A stretch of DNA of 64,000 nt from Mesorhizobium mediterraneum (GTDB lineage: Bacteria; Pseudomonadota; Alphaproteobacteria; Rhizobiales; Rhizobiaceae), in contig NZ_NPKI01000043.1 of the NCBI RefSeq assembly GCF_002284565.1, positions 62,001-126,000 on the forward strand. Direction: 5' to 3'. The notes below the pieces were generated by a model. The model was not told the origin of the DNA. It made no database searches and was given only the letters and a program-made list of their open reading frames with translations. The stretch's first letter is position 1. Every line of letters starts with the position of its first letter. Of this stretch, positions 36,246 through 43,775 are shown in pieces. Position numbers and translations under genes: made by a program.

Positions 36246-36857
36246 TTATGGTCTGCTAAGGTTGAACCAGGTGCGCTGCCGCAGCCCGTTCGCGTCGTCG
36301 TACTCGATGTAGTAAGGCTTCGCGCGGCGCGGGCGTTGTATGTCGTAATAGGTGGTCGTTCGATCGTTATGTGCTCCGCTGGAGACATGAGTAAGCTGGA
36401 CCGGCACGGTGCGGCCGCCGAGCTGGATGGTCATCGCATGGCTTCCGTCGGCCTGACCATGCCGCGCTCCAAAGTTGGCAGGCTGACCGAGATTGCCAGC
36501 CGCGATTCGGCACATGCTGGCCTGCCCTTGTCCCGGCCGGTCGCTAGCCGGCGCGTAAGGCATCCACCCCTGCGGGCAGGCCTCGTACGGATCGTAGCCG
36601 GCGCCGGACGAATTGGCCTGCGGACAAGTCGGCCACGAAAACCCGGGCAATCCCATGGCGTCGATCAGCCGATCTATCGGCGGATCACAGGAGGGCGTGC
36701 CCTGCCAGTCACCAGACAGACAAAGCAGGACCTGGCAGCCCCACTCGGATGCGAATGTTTGGGACGGAACAGACGCGGCGCCGGCGATCGCGACAGCGCC
36801 CACAACGAGAGTTTTCAGCACGGTCGCGTCCCTTTTTCTCTCTGACGTTTTTGACAC
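36246..36857 (-). CDS. Exported Cys-rich conjugation-associated protein
   Basis: The 203-residue protein has a signal peptide ending near TFASEW. The mature N-terminus WGCQVLLCLSGDWQGTPSCDPPIDRL and its later Cys residues resemble a family of exported proteins found beside conjugation genes, though I cannot name the family exactly. The product probably acts in the periplasm, perhaps in mating or entry control. Its promoter faces the XRE gene across the motif at 36848-36867. Confidence 0.65.
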   Translation of the reverse strand: MSKTSERKRDATVLKTLVVGAVAIAGAASVPSQTFASEWGCQVLLCLSGDWQGTPSCDPPIDRLIDAMGLPGFSWPTCPQANSSGAGYDPYEACPQGWMPYAPASDRPGQGQASMCRIAAGNLGQPANFGARHGQADGSHAMTIQLGGRTVPVQLTHVSSGAHNDRTTTYYDIQRPRRAKPYYIEYDDANGLRQRTWFNLSRP

Positions 36858-36867
36858 TTTACTATGG
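36848..36867 (+). promoter_or_regulatory. AAAGT-type motif in the divergent promoter before the XRE gene
   Basis: TTTTTGACACTTTACTATGG includes a TTGACA box facing the XRE gene. Flanking arms TTTCTC-TCTGA (upstream) and TCAGAGAAA (about 36876-36885) form a longer inverted pair that would suit a dimeric repressor. Reverse-complemented it aligns with the motifs at 4611, 34548 and 38514. Confidence 0.55.
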
Positions 36868-36925
36868 ATTTTGCTCAGAGAAAAGGGCAGACCGAACAGG
36901 CGGGTTCGTGCGAATACATAGATTC

Positions 36926-37450
36926 ATGCTGCCAAACGAAGCCGGCGAGGTGAACAACCCGCTTCGGGACAATATCGCCTGGTTCCTTGAAACCGAGCGC
37001 CGGAAGCGAAAGCTTCGCCATCAACACATGGCGGAACTGTTCAAGACGTCGCCGGGTCAAGGACTCGCATACCGCACCTACATTCGCACCATGAGAAAAC
37101 GAAACAACGTGACCCTGCGCACGGTCGAACAGATGGCCCAGGCGCTCGAGGTGTCGATCGCGACACTTCTGGTCGGCGGCGCCGAGGTGGAACCCTGGGC
37201 GCACAAGCTCACCGAAAAATCGATCCGCGCGCGCCTCGCCGCCATCATCGACAGCGAGCGCAAGCGCCGCAACCTGGTCCGCTATCAAATGGCGGAGCTG
37301 CTGGGCGTGTCGGAGATCACCTTCACCAAGCTCGAGCGCGCGAGCGGCAATATCAGTGTCGACACGATCGCCGCCGTCGGCGAGGCGCTCGGCCGCGATC
37401 CGGCGACCTTTTTGTTTCGGGAACCCGACAGCCAGCATCAACCGGCTTGA
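36926..37450 (+). CDS. Tandem-HTH XRE-family regulator
   Basis: ATG 36926 gives 174 residues with two XRE-type HTH domains, about residues 12-75 (LETERRKRKLRHQHMAELF, then RTVEQMAQALEVSIATLL) and 95-165 (IDSERKRRNLVRYQMAELLGVSEITFTKLERASG, then DTIAAVGEALG). Duplicate HTH domains in one chain could let a monomer bind a pseudo-palindrome. It is placed between the mobilisation module and accessory genes, directly behind an AAAGT-type motif, so autoregulation and control of the other motif-bearing genes are plausible. Confidence 0.85.
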   Translation: MLPNEAGEVNNPLRDNIAWFLETERRKRKLRHQHMAELFKTSPGQGLAYRTYIRTMRKRNNVTLRTVEQMAQALEVSIATLLVGGAEVEPWAHKLTEKSIRARLAAIIDSERKRRNLVRYQMAELLGVSEITFTKLERASGNISVDTIAAVGEALGRDPATFLFREPDSQHQPA

Positions 37451-37541
37451 TGTGGCGCGGCCGATCGCAAAGGCTGCTTTAAAGACAGCCTCGTGCCGCG
37501 TTTAGGGTTCCGCGGCAAGCGTGGTTTTGGCGGCTAGGGCG

Positions 37542-38291
37542 TCAGCCGGACGGCGATGCGTGACTGGGGAATGGCTTCGACCCTTCCGGCGCCAAGTCGG
37601 ATCGGCTGTTAAACGGTCCTTTGCTATATTTATTGCGGGAGCTTCCTGTGGACGCCGCTTTTTTGAAGGCTGTCGGATAAAATTTAAGACCGAGATTGGG
37701 CCGAAATTTCGCGATCCAGGCGATCTGGCGACGATGCACGATAACAACGTGATTTGTCAGGTTCCTGGCACGCCATTGCCGGCGCTCGGTGACGCGCAGC
37801 AGACCGAGCGTGCTTGCTTTGCGCAGCGCATTGCGCACCGTTGTCGCCCCGACGCCGGCCCGATCGCCGATTTCCTTTACCGATCGGTCGCAGTTGCCGT
37901 GCTGCCGGCAGTCGCACATAACAATGTAAAGCGCCGCGCTCTCCCCTTCGGTGAACGCGCCGGCGAACTCGGGCCGGATAGCCTGCATGCGGGCGAGCCG
38001 CCGCTTGCGTCTCCATCGCACGGGATCTCGCAAGCCGCTGGCAGCTTCGCGGCGGCCTCGCTCACTGCGAGGGCGTTGCGGATAAGAGGAGCGGGGTAGT
38101 GCGCGACCATCCGCAGGGGCCTTCTTGAGGTTGGCGCGTTGTCGCTCAGCCTTCTCGCAAAGCCGCTCCGCATCGGCCTCGCCCAGCAACTCCTCGCCGT
38201 AGAGCTTCCATATCTGCCGGCAAAAATCGTCCAGCTCGGCCAAAGACCGAATGTTCGTGAGCCATAGGCTCAACGTTGAATAGAGATCCAT
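37542..38291 (-). CDS. Winged-helix-like DNA-binding protein
   Basis: The 249-residue protein starts at ATG 38291 behind GAGAGGAAAG. A basic middle part precedes a helix-turn-helix segment (DRSVKEIGDRAGVGATTVRNALRKASTLGLLRVTERRQ) of the winged-helix kind seen in plasmid replication or transfer regulators. The N-terminal 45 residues (LWLTNIRSLAELDDFCRQIWKLYG) form a separate helical part. Rhizobial plasmids of this transfer type are known to use a winged-helix repressor (RctA); whether this is related cannot be decided here. The structured-RNA candidate lies just upstream in opposite orientation. Confidence 0.65.
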   Translation of the reverse strand: MDLYSTLSLWLTNIRSLAELDDFCRQIWKLYGEELLGEADAERLCEKAERQRANLKKAPADGRALPRSSYPQRPRSERGRREAASGLRDPVRWRRKRRLARMQAIRPEFAGAFTEGESAALYIVMCDCRQHGNCDRSVKEIGDRAGVGATTVRNALRKASTLGLLRVTERRQWRARNLTNHVVIVHRRQIAWIAKFRPNLGLKFYPTAFKKAASTGSSRNKYSKGPFNSRSDLAPEGSKPFPSHASPSG

Positions 38292-38364
38292 TTCTTTCCT
38301 CTCGCCAGGCCGTACAAAGCCGTGGCGCGGAAGCGCATTTTTTCTTGCAATGCCGGGAAAGATG

Positions 38365-38456
38365 GGCTACGGTCTCACTAAATCATCGGCGAGATCAGGA
38401 GCGCCAACTCCTGTAGCCTATTCCCTAGAAAAGCCGGCCTCCGCGCCGGTTTTTTT
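38365..38456 (+). ncRNA. Candidate structured small RNA: three-way junction plus terminator
   Basis: Consecutive complementary segments leave no unpaired base at the junction: P1 GGCTAC (38365-38370) with GTAGCC (38413-38418), P2 GGTCTC (38371-38376) with GAGATC (38391-38396), P3 AGGAG (38397-38401) with CTCCT (38408-38412). A 14-base linker follows, then a terminator. There is no reading frame. A weak promoter (CTTGCA-17 bp-CTACGG) lies at 38345-38373, but its start point would fall inside the structure, so the true promoter is open. Family unknown. Confidence 0.5.
38433..38456 (+). terminator. Intrinsic terminator behind the RNA candidate
   Basis: A CCGGC/GCCGG stem with a six-base loop is followed by seven T residues (38450-38456). 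It is the clearest rho-independent terminator noted in the window and no protein gene ends shortly before it, which supports a noncoding transcript. Confidence 0.75.
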
Positions 38457-38513
38457 GTGCTCGATTTTTCCTCCGTTCAGACTCACTCTTCATGATTGCA
38501 AGGCTGAGCATAC

Positions 38514-38532
38514 AAAGTAAAGTATCAAAAAA
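38514..38532 (+). promoter_or_regulatory. AAAGT-type motif upstream of the winged-helix gene
   Basis: AAAGTAAAGTATCAAAAAA, preceded by CTGAGCA as in the copy at 36848-36867 read in complement. On the minus strand it offers TTGATA as a -35-like box facing the gene at 38291, about 220 bases away. Confidence 0.5.
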
Positions 38533-38719
38533 TCCGCGAGCGCGGATCGTTGAGTATCGCCGCCTGACAAGCAAGAATCGCGCCGGGACGCCTGGCGTTC
38601 GATTTCTTACGGTTTGCCCGAAGCCGCCCCATGGCGCGTCAAGCTATCGATCTGAGGCGCTGAGTAGCTGGGCGATCTGAATGACGCCCCGCTGTTTGCG
38701 GGGCGCCCTTTGGTGTTCG

Positions 38720-39043
38720 TCAGTCGCCGTTGCGACGGTTCGGGCCGAGACCAGATGAGGCTGTAGCTCTGACCGCCTTCGTCGGCAACGACGTTGGCAT
38801 AGATTGGGACGGTGAAGCTCGGATCGTCGAGCTTGAGGCGCGAGATAGGCGCGGCCCTCGTTGGACTTTTGGACCAGCCGGCACCGAACTCGACTCGATC
38901 AACGAGCACGCGGTGGCTGGGTGCGTTTTCGCCGCTGGCGCGCGTATCGGGGACGATCCGGACCTTCTTGGCCTGGAGGGAAAGCGTGCGATCTCGCCGT
39001 TGAATTCTTCGCCGGCCAGCTGGAAGTTGCCGATAGTAGCATG
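38720..39043 (-). pseudogene. Decayed DUF736 paralogue
   Basis: Aligned with the intact copy at 41296-41607, this stretch holds MATIGNFQLAGEEFNG (missing one base directly after ATG), LSLQAKKVRIVPDTRASGENAPS, VDRVEFGAGWSK, SNEGRAYL, LKLDDPSF, VPIYANVV and IWSRPNRRNGD, but they lie in at least three frames. Four or more small indels have accumulated. Its upstream leader also resembles that of the intact copy, so a segment was duplicated and one copy is dying. Confidence 0.8.
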
Positions 39044-39743
39044 TTCGTGTGCTCCTGACGGTTTGTCCGAAGCCGCCCTGTGCGGCCTCGATAGCGGTCG
39101 CTAGACGACGGTCCGCCGACTGCATCCACTGAACCGCAGCGGAGCGGAGGACGGCGGAAGCCGAGCTTGTTGTCCCGCGAGGAATGCGGCGAAGCCACAA
39201 GGGAAGAAGGTCGGCGAAGCCGTTGCAGGCAAAACGCCGGACCGGCATCAGACAGACCAATCTTAAGAGAGGCCGTTCAGGGAGGGTCCGGGCATCCGTT
39301 CCAGAAGAACGATACTGGAGATATCGGAATGTCGGCCATGCATCCGGCACAAGCGGCACGATCGATGCCGCCACGAAACCAGAGGCACGAGGTCTAGGCC
39401 CTGTCCGGTCGCCGCTCAAACGGCCGCACATGATCCCGCCACGCCGCCAAAGGGTCAGGCGATGAGAGCAGTCTTGATACCGACGATTAACGCCGCAAAG
39501 GGACCGTCCACCTGGTTCCGGCGGTCTGATAGGCTCGGGGCCGAATTGCTGCGCGCTTACGTCGTGACGGTCCGACGCGTGCGCCTTCGATCATGCACAG
39601 TGCGGCGACGAGCTTGCTGGCCACCGCAGTGATCATGACCTTCCTGAAGCGACCGCGCACCCATAACCGCAATGAATCGGTCGAGCTAGTTGGATTCAAA
39701 GAACTCGTTGGACGCCGTTTCCAAGCCAAGTGAGACTGTGGCC
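39044..39743. other. Leader of the DUF736 copy and unassigned sequence
   Basis: The part up to about 39240 matches, in patches, the leader of the intact DUF736 gene. Near 39560-39680 a minus-strand stretch reads KVMITAVASKLVAALCMIEGA, weakly like the C-terminus of IS110-type transposases; no other part of such an element is present. Nothing else is supported. Confidence 0.4.
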
Positions 39744-39998
39744 ATGGAAAACGAAGAGGGAGGGCCCGTTCATCTTCGACGCATCGACCCCTCGCAGAAC
39801 ATGCGGCGGTTTTATATGGTTGCGATCCAACCGACCTTGTTCGGCGGAGCATCCGTCATTCGCAACTGGGGCCGCATCGGGACCAGCGGCCAGTCGATGA
39901 TGGAAACCTTCGATAGCCAAGACGGTGCGGCCACCGCATCAATGAAGCTTCAGCGCGCCAAGCGCCGGCGCGGATATCGCGACTGTGATCCGGACTAG
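39744..39998 (+). CDS. WGR-domain protein
   Basis: ATG 39744 gives 84 residues that consist almost entirely of a WGR domain: LRRIDPSQNMRRFYMVAIQPTLFG, SVIRNWGRIGTSGQ with the WGR triplet, and AATASMKLQRAKRRRGY. Stand-alone WGR proteins of this size are common on rhizobial plasmids; WGR domains bind nucleic-acid ends in PARP-type proteins, so DNA-end binding on entry is a possible role. Confidence 0.85.
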   Translation: MENEEGGPVHLRRIDPSQNMRRFYMVAIQPTLFGGASVIRNWGRIGTSGQSMMETFDSQDGAATASMKLQRAKRRRGYRDCDPD

Positions 39999-40191
39999 CG
40001 CTGGCGACATCGCGCAAGATCGCAGGCCCGAAAGGCCAACTCGATGCCGCGGCGGCCAGCCGATCGCCATAAGCACTGTCATCCCTGTTTTCCGGAATTA
40101 CCGGCGATGATGGAGATTCTTCCGCTCTTGTCCGCGATCGGTGAAAATCTGAACGGAATGCCCCCAAGCTTAGCTACAACCCAACCTGTCC

Positions 40192-40482
40192 CTACGCGCG
40201 CCGCTTTTTGCAGGCGGCGATCCACTGCATGGCGGAGATTGGATCTTCTAGGATGGCGACCTGCCTGGCGAAATCGATAAAGGCGTGGTGTGCGGCGCTT
40301 AACGGTTTGTGCCCATCCTCTGCGTCATAGCAGGCCTGAAGGGCGGTCTGGTGGATCAGATCTCTTTGATCCTCGGGCCAGTCGCTGAGGAAATCGATGG
40401 CGTCCGCGAGGCTCGCAATCTCTTGCACGATATAGGGCGCACGCTTCACGAAAATGGGGCTGCCGAACTCCTCCGCATCCAT
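40192..40482 (-). CDS. DUF982-family small protein
   Basis: ATG 40482 gives 96 residues with the DUF982 pattern AIDFLSDWPEDQRD followed by ALQACYDAEDGHKPLSAAHHAFIDFARQVAIL. Earlier in-frame starts (to 40572) add basic residues atypical for the family. DUF982 proteins are short, acidic and multiply represented on rhizobial replicons; function unknown. Confidence 0.75.
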   Translation of the reverse strand: MDAEEFGSPIFVKRAPYIVQEIASLADAIDFLSDWPEDQRDLIHQTALQACYDAEDGHKPLSAAHHAFIDFARQVAILEDPISAMQWIAACKKRRA

Positions 40483-40639
40483 GCGTTCCTCCCAGTTCAC
40501 GAACCACCGCTTTGGACGAGCATTCCGCCCGGCAACCATCGCAAATGTGCTGTCCGGACCGAGACGGTTCAAGGGGCGCGATGGAAGATTTCTCGTTGGC
40601 GCAGGTGCCTGGGGGACGGCGGCAGGATCAGGGCATCAA

Positions 40640-40920
40640 ACGTGCGTAGCAGAATGTTGCGGCGCTGTCAGTACGCGGCCCAGCCGACGACGAACATGAT
40701 GAGATCAGCCATCTCCGATCGTCGTGTCAATAAACGGCTCGTCCAGCAGGCCGCAGGCCAGCGCGCTGCTCTAGATGGCGCGCAAGATGGTGAGTAGGTC
40801 AAGGAGATTGCGGGCGATGCGATCAGTGGCAACGGCTAGCACCTGGTCGCCGGGCCTGAGGCTTTTAAGCATGGTTTTCAGCCTCGGCCACTCGGCATCC
40901 TTGCCGCTGAGAAGTCACCA
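40640..40920 (-). pseudogene. Serine recombinase (resolvase/invertase) remnant
   Basis: On the minus strand the sequence reads LSGKDAEWPRLKTMLKSLRPGDQVLAVATDRIARNLLDLLTILRAI, a stop, then LACGLLDEPFIDTTIGDG and QRRNILLRTFDALI. The order (SGK..., RPGD, TDRIAR, DLL, L-EP-DTT, ER..ILLRT) matches the N-terminal catalytic domain of small serine recombinases. Stops and shifts interrupt it and the first catalytic Ser region is missing. Confidence 0.65.
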
Positions 40921-41295
40921 AATTAAATCGCGGTCGTGGAGCCTCACACAGTGAGGTTGCAGAGTGGCTGCTCACGCGCGCCTCTCTCCCAACCAAAGCA
41001 AACGAGGGCGTACAGTCAGTTCGGGTGCTGGAGAAAGTTCGTGGCCCTGAGCCCGGTTTCACAGGGCGGCAGTAGGAGCGTCAGCATAGCGCCGCTGCAG
41101 GCGGACGCGGGACCGACAGCCCCGGGTGCCATGTGGACTGCGCCGACCTCATGCCAACAACTGCCGTGGTTCTCCGTTATGGACGGCGAGGAGCAGCACC
41201 CCCGAAAGGCGGCGCTTGGTGCTCCTTCCGCCTGCCGGCGTTCGCTTGGGAACGGCCGAAGGCCCCGCCGTGCGGCGGAGCCCTCGTCGAGGCGA

Positions 41296-41607
41296 TCAGT
41301 CCCGGTTGGGGCGAGACCAGATCAGCTGCAGGCCTTCCTCGCCTTCCACCTCGATCAAGGTGGCGTAGATCGGCGCGGGGAAGCTCGGGTCGTCCAGTTT
41401 GACCGAGAGGTAGTCGCGGCCCTCGTTGGAGACCTTCTGCCAGGCGGCTCCCAGTTCGACGTTACCCGAGTAGACGCGGAAGTGAGGGCCCTTGTCGGAA
41501 GGGTTCTCGACGCGGATCAGCTTGGCCTTGACGTTGAGGTTGAGGGTCTTGATGGCGCCGGAAAAGCCGGCGTTGCCGTTTGAGGTAAAGGTGCCGATGG
41601 TAGCCAT
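41296..41607 (-). CDS. DUF736 family protein, intact copy
   Basis: ATG 41607 gives 103 residues: MATIGTFTSNGNAGFSG, IKTLNLNVKAKLIRVENPSDKGPHFR, NVELGAAWQK, NEGRDYLSVKLDDPSFPAPIYA and LIWSRPNRD. DUF736 proteins accompany antirestriction genes on alphaproteobacterial conjugative elements and are thought to aid establishment, but no biochemical role is known to me. The GC-rich leader resembles that of the decayed copy. Confidence 0.92.
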   Translation of the reverse strand: MATIGTFTSNGNAGFSGAIKTLNLNVKAKLIRVENPSDKGPHFRVYSGNVELGAAWQKVSNEGRDYLSVKLDDPSFPAPIYATLIEVEGEEGLQLIWSRPNRD

Positions 41608-42316
41608 GATGTCGTCTCCGTGAGTTTCTCGGGCCGCGACCACCGCGACCTCGATAGCGGTCGACAGACCGGAGGCGATCGGCCCGCACCCACCGGGGTC
41701 CCCGTTGCGCGTGCGCAATGGGGTGGTCCTTAGGGCCGGAACGACAGTGAAGGGCAGCCAGGACGAGGCTTTCTTGTTCCGCGCGGAATGATGGCGAAGC
41801 CAACAGGGGAAGAAAGTCGCGACCGGCTGTTGCGGGCTTGAGAACGAGGCGTAGCGTAGCGAAGACGGCCTTCGGTCAGACAGCCCCATCGAGGACGCAG
41901 GTGGTGCGCCCTTCCATGAAACCGCCGGCCAGACGACAGGCGAACCCTAGCGGCATGATCCCCGCAACCGCAGCCACGGTGAGGCGCCATCAAGCCCGGC
42001 CCGTGACGCATCATCATGGCAGAACGACCGACAACCACAGCCGGAAAGGGACGCACCCGTCCCATCACTCCGGTCGGTTGACGACCGGCCGACTGGCGAA
42101 ACTCCGAGGGTCCGGCGTCTGCCGCTTAAGGATGGATGGCCGCGAACACGGTCACGGAAATACCTATCCCGAGCGGGACGTCGGCAGGGGCCGGCTGATC
42201 TGGCTCGGCCCGCTGGGGTACGACCCGAACTGACCGGGTGCCAATGGCGGATCCTCGGCCGGCTGCAAGATAGGATGGCTCTGCGCCACCCCCGACATGG
42301 ATCGGAGAATGCAGCA
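41608..42316. other. Long leader and noncoding region between DUF736 and the ardC fragment
   Basis: Up to about 41860 the sequence resembles the leader of the other DUF736 copy (CGCGGAATG, then GGCGAAGCCAACAGGGGAAG). The rest, to 42316, shows only short shadow frames and no RNA-like structure I could support. Confidence 0.45.
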
Positions 42317-42533
42317 TCATGCAGCCTCCGCGCTGTGCGTCGCATTCGGCTGGAGATCATGCAGATAGTTGACCGCACGCTGGGCATGGGCCGCCGCGGC
42401 AAAGATGAATCGCTTCTCGTTTCTGAGAATCTCAAGCCAGCTTGCCAGGTAGCTGGCATGATCCGGCCGCGGCTCGAGCTCTGGCACGATGCCGAGGTCA
42501 GCTGCTAGAAAACAGCCGCCGAGGTCCGCGACA
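42317..42533 (-). pseudogene. ardC: C-terminal fragment of the resident ardC gene
   Basis: The minus strand reads GGCFLAADLGIVPELEPRPDH, then ASYLASWLEILRNEKRFIFAA and NYLHDLQPNATHSAEAA to a stop at 42317. This is the C-terminal part of the zincin-like ArdC fold. Its missing N-terminal part lies at 49300-50025 on the other side of the recombinase element; joining the two gives a continuous frame (HEELVA then DLGGCFLAADLG). Confidence 0.88.
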
Positions 42534-42546
42534 TATCCTGACAGTC
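42534..42546 (+). repeat. Left inverted repeat of the trio element
   Basis: TATCCTGACAGTC read inward. It is matched by TATCTTGACAGTC read inward from the right end. The core TATCCTGA also resembles a P-type nic site. Confidence 0.75.
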
Positions 42547-42679
42547 AAGCCTGACGATCGTGGCTATCGCGGAATCGGAGTTTCAGGCCTCAGCGTTTTG
42601 GATCCTCGCGGGCTGGGCGGCAGCCAAGGTGAAAAGGCCATGGCTGCGCGTCGGTGGCGGCCCTAAGGCGACGTGGCGC

Positions 42680-43558
42680 TCAGCTCGGCGGCTGTTGCGC
42701 GTGCATCCAGTCAGCGGCAGCCTGCGCTTTGCTTGCGGCGGTGAAGATCGCCCGCGCATCGCCCTTCAGCACTTTGAGCCAGGATGCCACATAGGCTGCG
42801 TGGTCAGGACGGGGATGATGCGCCAGGCCCAGATCGGCCAAGATATAGGCTGCAGCAAGTTCGGCGGTCAGTTCTTCGACTGCCAAAGCCTGGCGGGTGA
42901 AGCGTTTGGTGAAGTCTCGATCGAGCCGATGCTTAGCCCCCGTGGCATGCGCGGCCTCATGGACATAAGTCCCGACGTGAGCGACAGCATCGCGGAAGAC
43001 GTTGAAGGCCGGCATAAAGATATGGTCGAGATCGATGCGGTAGTATGCAGCGTCGGCGCCAAAAGTAACTGGGATGCCGAGCGCACTGATGAAGGCATCG
43101 GCATGGGGGACTCGTTCAGAGTCAGGCAGGATTGGAGCGGCGGAAGGCGTGAAGCCCTCGACCTGAGAGCTGTTGAAGACCGAGAAGGCGCGCGCGAAGA
43201 GGCGTCGCTGGGGGTGCTCATCGTCGCCGACTGCATCATCGTCACTGTGTGCGGCAAACTCCTTCCAGAGCACGACGGTCGTTGCGCGTTCGCCCTTGCG
43301 GACCTGGGCGTCAAGCGCCTGCCATTGCCGGTATGTGCCCCAGATGCCGCTTCCAAAGCCGTGAGCCTGAGCTGCGATCCAAAGAGCGAGCGTATTGACG
43401 CTGCGATAGGCCTTTCCGGAAGAGATGTTGATTGGGCGAGCAATCGAGCTTCCATCGTGGTGCCAGGGCATCCGCCATTCGCCGGCGCCGGCCTCGATAG
43501 CGGCAATGATCTCGGAGGTGATGCGGGTATAAACGTCGGTGCGGTTTTGCGTGTCCAT
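42680..43558 (-). CDS. ardC: ArdC-family antirestriction protein carried by the trio element
   Basis: ATG 43558 gives 292 residues. The N-terminal ssDNA-binding domain (MDTQNRTDVYTRITSEIIAAIEAG, then PINISSGKAYRSVNTLALW and GTYRQWQALDAQVRKGE) is followed by the zincin-like domain with HEAAH in VGTYVHEAAHATGAKHRL near residue 200 and AVEELTAELAAAYILADLGL. ArdC binds single-stranded DNA and protects incoming DNA from host restriction. It is a paralogue, not a copy, of the split ardC around the element, and ends 130 bases from the left repeat. Confidence 0.92.
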   Translation of the reverse strand: MDTQNRTDVYTRITSEIIAAIEAGAGEWRMPWHHDGSSIARPINISSGKAYRSVNTLALWIAAQAHGFGSGIWGTYRQWQALDAQVRKGERATTVVLWKEFAAHSDDDAVGDDEHPQRRLFARAFSVFNSSQVEGFTPSAAPILPDSERVPHADAFISALGIPVTFGADAAYYRIDLDHIFMPAFNVFRDAVAHVGTYVHEAAHATGAKHRLDRDFTKRFTRQALAVEELTAELAAAYILADLGLAHHPRPDHAAYVASWLKVLKGDARAIFTAASKAQAAADWMHAQQPPS

Positions 43559-43775
43559 CGTCGGAACTCCTGTCCCGCCGGGGCCAATCCCCGGCGGCGG
43601 AGCAGCCATCTGCGATGGCCTAAGGGCCGACCGCGCACTCGAAGAGCCGCAGCGGAGCGAAGGACGGCGATCAGCCGTTGCGCGGGCGGACCTGACATCG
43701 CGCGCTCCGCCGCACGCCGGGGTTGGTCCGACGGGACATCCGATCATTGGGCCGCACGCGAACCGCCACACCGCC
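43559..43775 (-). promoter_or_regulatory. Leader between the trio and the ardC cargo gene
   Basis: This 217-base GC-rich stretch includes GCCGCAGCGGAGCG then AAGGACGGCG (43648-43672), which also occurs before the decayed DUF736 copy (39126-39150) and, more loosely, before the split ardC (50148-50172). Such shared leaders suggest common control of these entry genes. Confidence 0.4.

Noticed and set aside
38680..38712. GC hairpin (GCCCCGC/GCGGGGC) as a terminator of the DUF736 relic
   Set aside because: No T-run follows in the direction of that gene; it was left out as a terminator.
39560..39680. Possible IS110-type transposase C-terminus on the minus strand
   Set aside because: Only about 25 residues look similar, with no DEDD or second domain; too weak to annotate as an element.
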